Shown piece by piece: positions 12,652-24,650 of a stretch of 64,000 nucleotides of DNA (positions are counted from its first letter, which is position 1; the number at the start of each line of letters is the position of its first letter). A model generated the notes under the pieces. The model searched no databases, was not told the origin of the DNA, and saw nothing but the letters and a program-made list of their open reading frames with translations. Made by a program: the position numbers and the translations under genes. This stretch comes from Paramacrobiotus metropolitanus (Eukaryota; Tardigrada; Eutardigrada; Parachela; Macrobiotidae), in NCBI RefSeq assembly GCF_019649055.1, contig NW_026570227.1, positions 2,728,001 to 2,792,000 of the forward strand. The letters run 5' to 3'.

Positions 12652-13266
12652 GATGCGGCACCGGGTGCTTTGATCTGACACCGCGCTGCGCCTTTTTTGT
12701 TTCATTCAGTCTACCGGCGCTTTGATTTTGTTATTGTTCGTTCAAATTTGTTTTGCGCTTGTGCACGAAGAGGAGTATTCTCAAAATTACAATTTCGCGG
12801 TGCGGAATACCCTTCCGCTTACCTGGCTATTCATTTATGCAGCAGGGTATTTATTTACGACTGATTGTTTCACACTGACAATTGTGAGTGTAGTACGTAC
12901 AGAGTACATCAGCGGGCAAGACATCTACTGTAAACTGACTGTCAGGTTTTCTACGTTATGACAGTAATCGTTCTATACGTTGGCTTGTGATCCGTCAAGA
13001 TGCTGGATATTTCGAGCTAAACTTTACTTCAGAGTTCAGTAAGTAACACCCCCAAGTCTCCCCATATTCCTGATGTACGAACAGCTGCTTTTAGGAAACC
13101 TATTACTGCATGGTTGTAATTTCGGTCTACACTGTTTATTCACTTCGTCGCTGTATTTTCCGGGCATGTGCCGTAGCCAGAGTTGCAACTTTCAGCGCTC
13201 ACAAATAAAGTCACAATTAGACACTAAAAGCCAGAGTTTGTTTGTCGAAGCCGAATGTATGCTAGT
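12652..13266. other. Intergenic; no gene recognised
   Basis: Separates the 5' end of the minus-strand acidic-protein gene from the plus-strand astacin family. A plus-strand frame at 12722-12961 (79 codons) begins with a hydrophobic stretch but lacks other support and does not resemble the signal exons of units C or E. Confidence 0.35.
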
Positions 13267-13431
13267 CAGAGCCTCAGAGTCAGAGTTTCATTGGTCAGAG
13301 TCAGAGTTTGAGTGGTCAGAGTCAGACTTTGGGTGGTCAGAGTCAGAGTGGTCAGAGTCAGAGTGGTCAGAGTTTGAGTGGTCAGAGTCAGAGTTTGAGT
13401 GGTCAGAGTCAGAGTCAGAGTCAGAGCTTGA
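13267..13431 (+). repeat. gtcaga-type short tandem repeat next to astacin unit A
   Basis: An interrupted array of the hexamer gtcaga with variants gtttga and gtggtc. It is open in several plus-strand frames (reading Ser/Glu or Ser/Gly/Gln rich) and, on the minus strand, Thr/Leu. It occupies the place where the first half of exon 3 should be in unit A, directly abutting the surviving codons for YKFTKKQLATL. Confidence 0.7.
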
Positions 13432-15657
13432 GTGCGGGCCCGTACAAATTTACAAAGAAACAACTTGCAACACTAAGTATACCCTATTTTATAAGAAAAC
13501 TTACAAAATAGAAAGATCATCTGTCCTGTTAGGATTCCTTGATTAATTTTAAATTTAATTGCTTCTACTCATTGGTTAGCATCAAGAGAAATCCGAATTG
13601 TATTGGAGTCGATGGATATTATCAGTCACTTGACCGGAAGCTGTGTCCAGTTTGTGGAACGGACAGACGAAGAAGACTACATTAATATTCAGAAGGGACT
13701 GCAGTCAGTATTACATTGCTGATGAAGTGGAATTGTCCGGAGAAGAATTCATGTTTCGTGTTGATTGTAGATGCCTGTCAAACATTGGTCGCACCGGCGG
13801 AAAACAAACTGTAACGTATGCAACAGGATGTCTGAAGAATCACGGGGATGTGCAGCACGAACTGATGCACACCATGGGGTTCTTCCATGAGCATTCCCGA
13901 GCGGATCGCGACCAGCATGTTATTATCATCTGGGATAACATCGATGAAAGTTAGGTCATACATTTAATAATAAAAGAAAACTCCAAGCAGCAATTTATGA
14001 CAAGCTCTTCCATTGCCTGCAAATTGCATAATACTCGTATTTTCTATTACTTATATTCGCTTCTCGTTACATATTTCAATTACAACGCTACGGCGCTACC
14101 AGTTACTGCTGTTATTAATAGGTGTACACGTCTGACGAATAAAACAATTTTACATCATGCGTACTGCTGCGCAAATGGGGTACGCTGCGTTGTATTGACA
14201 TTAGAATTTCTTCGTTTTAGGCGACAAAGAGCAGTTCGCCATGCACGAATCTGGGAATACATACGGCCTTCCGTATGACTACGAATCGATCATGCACTAC
14301 AAGTATAACGCTTTTGCCAAGGACAGTAGTATTCCAACTATCGTGCCGAAAGTCAAGCGAGCTAAAATCGGTCAGAACGAAAATTTAAGCCCGCTGGATG
14401 TGGCGAGAATTTATCGACGTTTTCGGTGCCCGGTTCCGACAGCAAATTCGTTCATTGGTGAGCCTCTTTGTATAAAAGTTCTTGTTTTTAATGGTTGTTG
14501 AAGAAATTGTTTGCCGTGTGTAAGGAGGACCAAAGAAAACTGATTGCCCTCCAGTGTTGCTGGAAACTAGCGGTAAGAAAATGGTGATAAGAAAGCGGTA
14601 AGAAACTAACAATAAGTGACTAACGGTAAGAAATTAGTATTCTCATTGCAAAAAGCTGCCAACTTCAGTTGGCAGCCCACACAAAGTGCAGCACCATCGA
14701 ACGACCAAGATTGTGTTATTGTAGTGTAAATTCGTGTACAGTAATAGAAGGTGTCATGTAGGTATCATGTATTTTATTTTCTATACATCTAGAGAAAACT
14801 ACAAGAAGTCGAACATCTTCATTACCATCACGACCGCCGTCGGTTTTTGCGAATTCTGACGAGCCGTTTCCGACATTTTCTACTGCTCCGATGCGGGAGG
14901 AGGAATGCCAGGCCCAGATTACATCTAACTGTGAGCCCCCAATCGATTATCGGTCTTGTACAGCATTTAAAGGCTTAGTGATCAGGTGCACCTCCAATTC
15001 ACCCAGTACGGAGGAAATTGCTGCAATAACCACATCCATGTCCAAATCTCCGCTGCGCCCCATTTGGCTGCTCATGGCCGACGGACCCATACTCACGGCT
15101 AAAAATTTTCGAGCCATCCAAAAACAAATTATTGCTTTTGACTTGTCAAGCTGCGAAAATCCACGAGCACTAAGCCGTCTGCCGAATCTGCGGTTTAGTA
15201 ATCTTCTCGAACTGAATATAGTATCATGCGTAAATCTGGACATCAGGAAGGATGATTTGAGCTTCGCCCGTAAACTGAGCATATTCAGTTTTGGAAGTGT
15301 CTCATATCCTCGACGATTCGCACCCTGGAAAAGGACACCTTCACCGATCTGCCCGACTTACGCCTGATTTCATTGGAATACGGATCACAGCTGTATTCTT
15401 CGCAACGTGATTATATCGTCAATCTGCACTGTAACTGTGCATATGCGTGGTACCGGCGCTGGTGGCAGGATAACACCAAACTCCTCCGCGAAGCTAAGGC
15501 GGGTGATGTGTACACACTTACTGGGTCGTTTAGGAATGCCTTGTTTCGCCGAAGAGACTTGTTTTTGCCGGTTGACTGTGCATCGCCCCCATCCGAATTA
15601 TTCGCTATTCATTTCGAGCAGGAGGAATACTCGTTGAATGAGCCCGACTGTCCTTAA
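13432..15657 (+). pseudogene. Astacin-linker-LRR unit A, 5' truncated, with a frameshift
   Basis: Surviving exons: 13432-13476 (end of exon 3), 13580-13703, 13771-13949, 14221-14457, 14525-14572 and 14793-15657. They encode the astacin core, with zinc site [15 protein letters not shown], Met-turn SIMHYKYNAF, a short linker, then the LRR domain ending in the Cys/Trp cap LHCNCAYAWYRRWW and the stop at 15655-15657. Signal and propeptide exons are not found; a microsatellite lies in their place. The donor after exon 5 is GTTAGG instead of GTAAGA, leaving a stop if unspliced. A one-base loss near 15311 breaks the LRR frame, which resumes in another frame to the normal C-terminus. The last exon appears to start at the acceptor near 14792, because the acceptor used in unit C has lost its AG here. 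Probably a pseudogene, though much of the protease frame is intact. Confidence 0.75.
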
Positions 15658-16549
15658 ACAATTCTCATTTTGACAACAGTTTTCCAAAGGTTACGATTAC
15701 CTCTAAGGCTATAACCATACACGGCAAGGATTGTATTACGCAGCGTTACAAAGGGGCGTTTGTCGTTTGAGAGCAATTTAGTGTTTCGTATCTGTATTCC
15801 AATTCCTCATAGTGTAGCTGTAGCAGACTAATTACAAAAGCGAATTGTGAAGTTGACATCCGGGCTGGGAGCATTAAGCTATGTATTAAAATCATTTATT
15901 CTATTTCTGCTGATAAAATTGATATTAATTTTGATCTTAACGGCGAAATATGTAATAATTATGTATATCGCTGCTACGACACGTCGCAGACATTTAACCA
16001 GCGCAGTTCTGTACAATGCACAATACAGTGCTGTACATATACATCAGTATATGATGTATTACTGTTTCTGCGGAAAGACTACACATCGTTCATCGGTTCA
16101 TGTGAAACGGTCATTATTGCAATGTGCAATTCGATAATCACAGCCGGTTTTCCGAGTGACGGCTAAAATCCGTTTCATTTTGTGACCAAAATGGAGGTTC
16201 ATAATTTTGATTAGCCTGTCTGTGATCTGGTTGTCAAAGACCATACCAGTAAACGTATCATACGTTTACGTTATCATACGTTTATACATTACATACGTTA
16301 CGTATGTAATGTTAACGAAAAGCGGAATACACCCAATACAGATACCGTAATGTCAAATCTGTAATGTCGAAATCATTAATCACGAAATGTATGTAGTACC
16401 AAAATCCGAAGAGATCTAGAAGCTGAATAGTGGCTTACACCAACATAATGTGACCTTTAATTACTACACTCTGCTGTGTACTGTATGGTTTTTTCTTACA
16501 CTTTCCTGTCCACTTTATGGTTTTTACTTGCGCGACTCCATTTTTTAAG
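15658..16549. other. Between units A and B; no gene, one AT-rich palindrome
   Basis: Holds no recognisable copy of the first five astacin exons expected for unit B. At about 16255-16315 tandem and inverted copies of catacgttta lead into the near-perfect palindrome attacatacgt/tacgtatgtaat. Confidence 0.45.
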
Positions 16550-18069
16550 GCGACAAAGAACAGTTCGCCATACACGAATCGGGGAATAAATACGGTCTTC
16601 CGTACGACTTTGAATCAATCATGCATAATAAATATAACGAGTGTGCCAAGGACAGTAGAATTCCCACCATTGTACAAAAAGCCAATCAAGCCAGAGTCGG
16701 CCAGAGCGAAGATTTAAGTCCGTTAGATGTGGCCCGCATCCATCGACGCTTCCGGTGCCCGGTAGCAGCAGCTTATACGCTCTTAGGTTTCTTTTGTTTT
16801 TACTGCATATCACGGTATGCAAGCGCGTTCATAAATATTGCTGTATCATTGGTTTATCTTTTTAAGGTGGACTAAAAAAAGCTATTAACGCCCCACAATT
16901 TCCGGACAACGACGGTATTTGCAAATGAACGATAATGCGTGAGCTAAACGTTAAGAATTTTTGGGAGCGGGATAGTACTCTGTAGTTAGGAAACGTAACG
17001 TGCAGTATTTTTGTGCGATCCCTAACCTAAATGTCATAATCAAGCCGTACAATTCGCAATATCAAAATAAAATCTGAAGATGCTGTACTTTAGTCATCAG
17101 TGGCTCAGCGTAAATCTTCGAAATGAATTGAAATTTTATGAAGTACTACACTTTTTTTATACAGAGAAGGTTAATACTGGAAGACGAACCTCAAAATCGT
17201 CAGTATGACAGTATCAGCATCAACACCGTCGTCGGGTTATTGCGGATGCTGACGAGCCGTTCCAGATATTTTCCGATGCTCCGGTGCGGGAGGATAAGTG
17301 CAGAGCTCCGATTAGTGCTAACTGTCAACCTCCGGACGCTTAGAAATCCTGTACAGAATTTAAAGGGTAATTTGTAATATGCACCTCCAGCTGCAATAAC
17401 CACTTCCATGTCCAAAAACCGACTACGACCAATCGAGATGCACATGGCCGACGGACCCATACTCACGCCAAAGAATTTACACCCCATTCGAAAACAAGTC
17501 ATTGCTTTGAGCTTTCAAAATGCCTGAATTCCCGTTCGCTCGGCCGCCTGCCGGGTCTGCGTTTAGCTAACTTGCTGCAACTGAGCGTTGTTGACTGTAC
17601 CGATCTGGATATTAAGAAAAACGATATCAAATTCTTCGTAAATTGCGCATATTTACTTTTGGAAGTGGGATGTATACTCGGTCGATGCTTCGTGCAGTGG
17701 AAATGAACGCCTTCACCAATTTGCCTGATTTACGGATGCTTTCGTTAGAATGCGAGGCCTGGCTGTATCCTCCACCATATGACTACATTCTCAGCTTGCA
17801 CTGTAACTGTTCGTACGCGTGGTACCGCAGCTGGCAGCAGGATAACACGGACGGTGACGGACCTCCTTAGTCAAACTGCGGCGGGATATGTGTACGCTCT
17901 GAACAGGTAGTTTAGGAATACCATGTATCTCCGGAAGAATCTGTAGTTGCCAGTCGACTGCAAATCGCCACCGTCCGGACAGTCTGATATGAATTTTGAT
18001 CAGGTCATTCAGGTGGAATACTCGGTGAACGTCCATAACTGCCCTTCGTCAACTATCACAGAGTACTAA
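16550..18069 (+). pseudogene. Astacin-linker-LRR unit B, decayed
   Basis: Exon 6 of the astacin domain is present at 16550-16786, but the Met-turn reads MHNKYN instead of MHYKYN. The zinc-site exon is missing. An LRR exon follows from about 17222 to 18069, recognisable by ADGPILT, ARAV-type repeats, the cap LHCNCSYAWYRSW and a degenerate terminal EYSVNV. It has several stops and frame changes, including one just after the cap. A dead copy, more decayed than unit A. Confidence 0.8.
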
Positions 18070-18814
18070 GGCTTCTTTACTCTCTGTTTGATGTATGACG
18101 TATATTGATCAGAAATAAAGGAAGTACAGTACTACAGTTCCTCTCGCACATTATCGGTTCTTACGATTAAGTTAACCACCTGAAAAACTTCGAAATAAAT
18201 AGGATTTTGCCGCTTATTCTTATTCAAAAATTAACGATTACCCATGTACAGATAAAAGGAAGCATACGGCATATTATTGATTTTGTGTACATAGTAGTAA
18301 GTACATAAAATTTTACATATAACATTATAATTATTATGTTACTACAGTAGAGTGTAATATGTATGCTCTACCGACGTACGTAGAACATACATAATACGGT
18401 ATGTAGAACTGTATTACGTGCGCACGCACGCACAGATACTCGTATCAAGCAATCGGTTTTGAATGCGATCGATTTTTCTGTAGAGAAATCCACTCAAAAC
18501 TATAAGACCAGCGCAATCTTTCAGCAGATTTATTGACGACAGTTTGCTGGTTGTGGTGATTACGTATTCCATTAGCAATGTAAGCGCGATCTGTGGAACG
18601 ACAAGTACGTACGGTCTTGCACCAGTAAGCGCCCACTACGCGGATAATTCAGTTATACAGCTGACATGTCAAATTGTAAAAACAAATTTAGAGACAATTT
18701 TATATGGGTGCCTAAAAGAGTTATAATGGTGGTTCGCAGTATTAAAATAGATTGTTACGATAATTATAATTTATAAATATTGAAGCAGCTGTAGACGTTG
18801 CAGCTTATTCAACT
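18070..18814. other. No gene recognised
   Basis: AT-rich, with a run of acgt/atac-type short palindromes at 18355-18440. No coding signal. Confidence 0.4.
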
Positions 18815-19341
18815 ACTGTACTCTCGACTCACGATGTCTCAGTTTTGTATGGTCTTTCCATGCAACACTATACTGACGTCACGAAATTCACTGAGTTCGG
18901 CTTTTTAGGCTTAATGAACCGTCTGAACAGCTCGAACCCTTCATTGTGTACTCTAGTAATTGAAATCAGACGGTTCTTTGGAAAGCCAAACTTATTATTT
19001 TACTTAAAATACCTAATTGGCTTTTGTTTTAATTTAAATTTTAAATTATTTTTCGGAACTCCTTTCAAAATTGCAAAAATAAAATTCTTTGTTGTCGCCG
19101 TGGAAAGAAATTTAAGAAACTGAAAGTCTAGGCTGTGAAATCTGACGGAAAAACTGAACCGTTACTGTTCAACGCGCTTGAAAACCGACCGTTAGCCGTT
19201 ACTTTGACGGGTATTACAGCCAATCACGCTCATTGGTGGATTTATGTTCACCTGATTCAGCGAATGTTTTGAACCGCGTACAGTGCATGGCTGGCTATAC
19301 TTTACAAAATCGGGACATATTGAGCCGAGAGTACTGTAAAA
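18815..19341. mobile_element. MITE with 36-bp terminal inverted repeats, TA target
   Basis: The left end tactgtactctcgactcac and the right end (complement tacagtactctcggctcaa) form imperfect inverted repeats of about 36 bp, with TA at both outer edges as for Tc1/mariner-type insertion. It carries no transposase. An internal inverted repeat gaaccgtctga/tcagacggttc lies at 18917-18976. Confidence 0.65.
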
Positions 19342-19602
19342 TAAAAAATAAATTAATGATATTTATTTAAGCTTTATCATACTTACTAGTTAGTACTAAC
19401 AACAGTTAGAGAGAATATGACCGCTAGTAATGCCTAAATTATTTCACAATAGCCAAAATGCGTGTAAATGTACATATCGTTCGTCGAGCACAGTTAACTT
19501 CTTTAACACCGTCGTATCGGCATCGGCATGGATGCTTTCGTCCGCCGGAAAGGTGTCGCTGCATCAAAAAGATAAGTACCGTGTGGGCGATAATCCCTTT
19601 AT
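19342..19602. other. No gene recognised
   Basis: Short spacer between two transposons; AT-rich, no coding signal. Confidence 0.4.
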
Positions 19603-19638
19603 ATAAGGGGCGAAAGTAAACGCGTTCCACCGCTCCCC

Positions 19639-19822
19639 TGTAACGGGGGATTCCTGTCTTATGTATTAGTATGTATGAGTATGTGCTGGTTGTCCCGCCT
19701 CTTGTGTTTCCTGTTCCTGTACGAGCGGTTCAGTATATATAGCGTTGTATTTCCTGTGGTATCCTCAGTCGTTGGGTTAGCAATATTTCGAGCAGTATCA
19801 GCCGGTTCCGTTGCCCGTTATA
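19639..19822 (+). repeat. Left long terminal repeat
   Basis: 184 bp, seemingly identical to 24301-24484. Contains the likely promoter of the element (gtatatatagc). Confidence 0.85.
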
Positions 19823-19870
19823 CTTGGAGTCGCATACCGAGAACGAAATTTTTTTCAAGTCGACAGTTTC

Positions 19871-19975
19871 AGTGCCCTTTAACTTTTACCACCGCTACCC
19901 CTCCGCCTCCCTGTTGAACAGTGCCCTTTAGCCTTTACCACCGCTACCCCTCCGCCTCCCTGTTTCGACAGGTAA
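19871..19975 (+). repeat. Tandem duplication in the LTR element leader
   Basis: A unit of about 49 bp (gtgccctttaacttttacca onward, pyrimidine-rich, ending cctccctgtt) occurs twice in a row in the untranslated leader upstream of gag. A possible GT donor follows at about 19972. Confidence 0.75.
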
Positions 19976-20168
19976 GTCCTTATGTATCACGTCCAATTTT
20001 TTTTCCCAGAAAGAACAGTTTTAACTGTTACCGATGCTAATACTATTTTCGAATTCCGTAACGCACCATTTTTCAAGTAATTTAATTAACGATCGTATAG
20101 TCAACTTTCCGCAGTTAGCAGGCTGTTTGCAATAATTAATAAGTACTAATTACCAGCAAGTCAATATC

Positions 20169-21299
20169 ATGGCTTTAGACCCGCAAGCACTGCAGAATAT
20201 TCTTAACACCGTTAATGCCGCTTCCGCTCAGCAGAATGCAGCTTTACAGCAAAGCCTACAGAATAACGCTACTGCACATCAGAATTTATTGAATTTTTTG
20301 AATAACCAGAATGCCGCTGCAGTTACCCGTACAACATCTCTCGAAATGGGTGATTTGCCGAAGTTTGGTGGTTTTTCTTACGAAGACGCTCAGGACTTTT
20401 TAACACAGTTTGAGACGATGGCCGTTGCTAATAACTTCACACCAGCTGACAGAACCCGACATTTTGCGCTCTGTTTGCGGAATAACGCTCTTCGCTGGTA
20501 TACCGCAGAACCAGCAGGTATCACATGGCCAGACCTCCGATCTCAATTTTCAACAGCTTTCGGAAAAACTCGTTTTGAACTTGATCTTATGAATGAAGGT
20601 TGTCGTACATTAGCATTTACAGATCCTCGTACTTTTGTCCATCGTGTTCTTGATTACCTAGAAGCCAGTAATCCCGCAGCTACCGAAGCAGAAAAAACAG
20701 TTCGTCTCTTCGAAGCCTTGCCCCTTGAATTTAAACCGGCATTCGTGACTAACAGCCCCAGAACCGTAGCCGATTTTTTCAATCGTTTACGTGATGTGTC
20801 CGTTAAACAACAATACAAGTTCGCAATGCAGAATCAAAATTCGTCATATCAGGCGTTCAATAATGTTGCAGATCAGTCAAATCTTTTGTCGCTATACAGT
20901 CAACCGACAGCGCCCAGCTCTAATCAGATAGAGATTGTCGCTCATAACCTCATGAAAGGTTTGGATGAAAGACTGAAGCATCTTGCTGAACAAATAAAGT
21001 GTTTACAGGAAAATAACGAATTAGAGGGCAGTTACGATCTTTCTCAGAATTACTTGACGCGTAATGCGAACCGGTCAACCCTTCGACTCACAGATGCGCC
21101 AGGCCAGGTTAATGGATGTTCTAATTGCGGTAACTATGATCATCTATCGTACGCTTGCCCGTTTGGAGGTGGCCACTCTACGCAGGCACAGTATGCACAG
21201 GCAGAACAAGATTCTGAAGATCGTTATCCGATGTCATTCGGTGTAGCACAGCATCCGCCAACGACGCAGCAACTGGCTCTTAACACACCCGGTAAATGA
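20169..21299 (+). CDS. Gag-like protein of the LTR element (376 aa)
   Basis: Single open frame. A Gln/Asn-rich N-terminus is followed by the retrotransposon gag core (LPKFGGFSYEDAQDFLTQFE, then ALRWY and WPDLRSQFSTAFG) typical of Ty3-type capsids, and a C-terminal zinc knuckle CSNCGNYDHLSYACP (C-X2-C-X4-H-X4-C). It would form a particle and bind RNA. No downstream pol was seen; enzymes would have to come from another element. Family placement is from motif pattern. Confidence 0.8.
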   Translation: MALDPQALQNILNTVNAASAQQNAALQQSLQNNATAHQNLLNFLNNQNAAAVTRTTSLEMGDLPKFGGFSYEDAQDFLTQFETMAVANNFTPADRTRHFALCLRNNALRWYTAEPAGITWPDLRSQFSTAFGKTRFELDLMNEGCRTLAFTDPRTFVHRVLDYLEASNPAATEAEKTVRLFEALPLEFKPAFVTNSPRTVADFFNRLRDVSVKQQYKFAMQNQNSSYQAFNNVADQSNLLSLYSQPTAPSSNQIEIVAHNLMKGLDERLKHLAEQIKCLQENNELEGSYDLSQNYLTRNANRSTLRLTDAPGQVNGCSNCGNYDHLSYACPFGGGHSTQAQYAQAEQDSEDRYPMSFGVAQHPPTTQQLALNTPGK

Positions 21300-22359
21300 C
21301 CATCTCAGGCGCAACAGTTTAGGTCTGCAGAATCTCAGGACACCGGTAGTGCACAGTCGGCGTATTCGAGATGGCAGATTTAACTTTTCTTGTCTAATTG
21401 TCGTTCGTTCGTGTGAATTTGTTTTCGTTTCGTAGACTTACGTGCTCTTGAAACTTTTGTTCGTATTTCAATATTGCGTTTTATATTAGTGATGCCTGCC
21501 CGTTGATTTTGAAGGCTGCAGCAGTATTTATTGTTATTGAGGAGAGGGCAGATGAGTGAGGAAATTTTTGAGGTTGACAGCGCTGATTCGCTGAATATTT
21601 GTTTGATTTGTTTGATGATGGCCAGATGTGAAAAGCCTCGCGATGGTAACGGTAATCGTTAATGTCAATGTCATGTGCAGAAATGGATTTTGGGATATAT
21701 TTAAACTGTTATCGCATATGTGCAGTATCGCTTAAATCTTATTTATCATTAATTTCCGCCGCTGGTTCGGCTAATGACACAAAATGCCAGATGTTGTTGT
21801 CTCCTATTTGCGCAGTAAGAGATCGTTAATGTTAACATAATTTATGAAATTTTCGACAAAATTGTTAAATCCAGATGTACCATCGCTTAAAGCTAAAAAT
21901 AAAATCCGATTCTTGGATTTCAGCAAAAATACGATCACTACTTCTAATATCAGCGCGCACAACACACGACGGCATACTTATCACAAAAACATAAATATTA
22001 TTATTCAAAATTCCCATTTACTGGTACGGTTACGTTATAGTACGGCAATATGCGCATTGATGTTGGGTAAGAGACAATTATAATTGTTTGCATCGACTGC
22101 AAAGAAAATAATTGATAAGTTCGATTTTAAAGTTGTGCAAAGTGTATGGTAACAATATTTCGCGCATTAATTTAAATAATAATCCATCGAACAGAAGCCG
22201 CAGCTTGGTCACCCTTGTATACCACGGCAGCTCAAGTAAGTATTTGTGCTGAATTGATTAACGCTAATCACGTAAAATGAAATTGAAGATCGACAACAAT
22301 TTATGAAAAAGGGCTTTGCACGAGCATCAACCTATTTATATTCGCTCATATACGGGTGC

Positions 22360-22515
22360 GTGCTATAAACGCCCACCCTTGTTTTGTCGCGTGGTAATCT
22401 TATGCTAGATCATATAGACGGGCCACAGCTATAAACGCTTGCCCTTGTCCGTGCCCTCTGTCTCTATTGTAATCGTGTCGTCATCCAGGTGCGCCTATAA
22501 ACGGTCCCTGTTGGT
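22360..22515 (+). repeat. Triplicated ctataaacg motif inside the LTR element
   Basis: Three copies of a short block (gctataaacgcccacccttg; gctataaacgcttgcccttg; gcctataaacggtccctgtt) spaced about 65-75 bp. Each contains a TATA-like core. The role is unknown. Confidence 0.6.
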
Positions 22516-24300
22516 TCAATTCTCTCCAATTAAGCCCTAAACATCTGACGGTTTCAATGAGCAAATGCTAAAAAAGTCATCTAATTTTGGAAACATTTGC
22601 CTTATGCACAACAGCGAATAATTTCTGGCAACTTTGTGTTACCCCGGTCGAGCTCGCCTGCTGGTAGTCTACCATCATCGCTGCTGCACAGTGCTTCTAA
22701 AGGTAAGTATTTTGTTTATTTTGAAACGTAAAAGCTGTCTAACAAAAAATTTTATATTTCGTGCGCATATCGCGGTGCTGGAAAGATGGGCGCCCCTCCC
22801 ATAGTACGGGTATAATAGAGTTTTTGTTCTGAAGTCATGCGTTGCGTGAGGGTATTTCGCTGATATTGGTTTGAACTTAACTTTGACTCTGCGAATGATT
22901 TCTTTAAAGCCACAATTTAATCGTCGACGTGCTTTTTAACGTTTTCTGTACTTGTATCGTTAATGTATAAATCACAGTGTAAAAGCAAAAATCATTCTCA
23001 GTAACGGAAGTCAAACAATTCTAACAGAGTTTTGCCAGATCCGAAACAATCGCAGCATCCGTTTTAAAAATAAACTATTTATTCCTTATCAAATTTCTCC
23101 AAAATTCGAAAAACAAAATACTTATTTTCGAACATAAGTGCACCCACTGAGTACACTACTCTTTGTACAGATTCACATAATTATGGCGCCTATCCTTAGC
23201 TCACTGTTTAAGCCTCACAGAAAATTTCAAAGTCCTCTCATTCCCATCATTTTCTCCGCGTCACCGATATTAGGCGACTAAAATTCCCAGCTTTCTCCCT
23301 CCGACTCCCTCCTCTCTTTCGCTTTCTCCCCGCTCTATCTTTTATCTTGTCTCGCTCTCACCGCTTCTCACGTATCCAATCATACCCCTCGCATCACTTC
23401 ATACAAACAGACAGCACCTAGTTGAGTACAGATTTCTAACAAGCAGCTAGACCAACTGCGCTTCAACTCGGCTGACCAGTTTGTCTGATTCTCTCTTGCT
23501 CTCACCATCCTGTCTGCTTTGCTGATTCTCACAACTCATCACTCGGATTCATTCCCATTGTAATGCGCTCGCTTTACGCAGTATTGCTCTCGTGCGTTTG
23601 TCTTTCTCCCTTTCCCATCCGCATTGTCTCATCTTGTTCCAGTCATTGTACATTCATGAGTCATCGCCACATTATCTAGCCATACAATGTCATACACTTC
23701 ATTGAGTAACATTATAAGTACATAACTACATTTTGTAAAAGTTTGGCGAGGATTTTTTTAAAGTTTGCGTTTCTGGATTCGTGTTATTTGAATATTCAGT
23801 TTTGTATTTGCGGCAATTTTCAACAATAAATCCTTAAATTAAATTCGCGCGTTAATTCAAAATTACAAACAAAAAGGTGTAAACATAAGTAGGGTTGCGT
23901 CAATGTGTGTGCAAGTTTTTCAGAACCAGAAGTATGTAACGGTTTGCTACTGTTGTACCGCCGTCATGGACATCGATATTACACTTCCTTTCCCAAGACC
24001 AGCATGAACCCGGATGTCGCATATCTGTGTGGACTAAGTGGTCATTCTTCAGCGTTGGATGGATTGACTTTACCAGACGGATACAACAATTAACGTCCTA
24101 CGTGGAACGCTTCGGATGTTACCTGCCATATTTAATTCTAATTTTGCTAATAATGTTTTCGCACTAAATCTACGTTTGTACTCCCAAAAAACTCTGAGCG
24201 TGATTTCTCTAATGTTTTTGCACACATTGATTCTCTTTTGTATATGTTTTTGTTTGTTTTTTCCTGAAAACATTCTGTTTTCAGTCTGGTAAGAGGGGAG

Positions 24301-24484
24301 TGTAACGGGGGATTCCTGTCTTATGTATTAGTATGTATGAGTATGTGCTGGTTGTCCCGCCTCTTGTGTTTCCTGTTCCTGTACGAGCGGTTCAGTATAT
24401 ATAGCGTTGTATTTCCTGTGGTATCCTCAGTCGTTGGGTTAGCAATATTTCGAGCAGTATCAGCCGGTTCCGTTGCCCGTTATA
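24301..24484 (+). repeat. Right long terminal repeat
   Basis: 184 bp, seemingly identical to the left repeat, preceded directly by the polypurine tract. Confidence 0.85.
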
Positions 24485-24650
24485 CCCCTGTACTGCTGCC
24501 GTCACCCGCCTGGAGTGTGACGTTACGGCAATACATATGGTTAAATCTGGCGCGGTACGTAAGCGCCATGTTCAGCCACAACGTCAAACTCCAGTCGGGT
24601 GACGGCAGCAGTACAGGGGAACGGTGGAACACGTTTACTTTTGCCCCCTA

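Larger units (their letters stand above)
19639..24484 (+). mobile_element. Gag-only LTR retrotransposon, young
   Basis: Two 184-bp long terminal repeats (19639-19822 and 24301-24484) appear identical by eye, so insertion is recent. They begin TGTAAC and end GTTATA, and each has a TATA-like run gtatatatagc. A tRNA-like primer site starting TGG lies about two bases after the left repeat, and a polypurine tract aagaggggag abuts the right one. The target duplication is probably CCCC. The interior has one long gag frame and no recognisable protease, reverse transcriptase or integrase, so it looks like a non-autonomous element of the Ty3-like kind. It looks whole for what it is. Confidence 0.8.
19603..24650. 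mobile_element. Small TIR element split by an LTR retrotransposon
   Basis: Left part 19603-19638 (ataaggggcgaaagtaaacg onward) and right part 24485-24650 are the two pieces of a small inverted-repeat element. Its right end is the inverted copy of its left end. The junction sequence cccctgtactgctgccgtca and its inverted copy at about 24600-24620 lie only in the right part. The LTR element sits between the pieces with CCCC on both sides. Confidence 0.65.

Noticed and set aside
13266-13463. Minus-strand Thr/Leu-rich frame and plus-strand Ser/Glu frames
   Set aside because: They come from the gtcaga microsatellite, which is open in several frames by composition.
15658-16549. Search for missing protease exons of unit B
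   Set aside because: No HELMH-type or WPNN-type sequence was found on either strand; the exons are absent.
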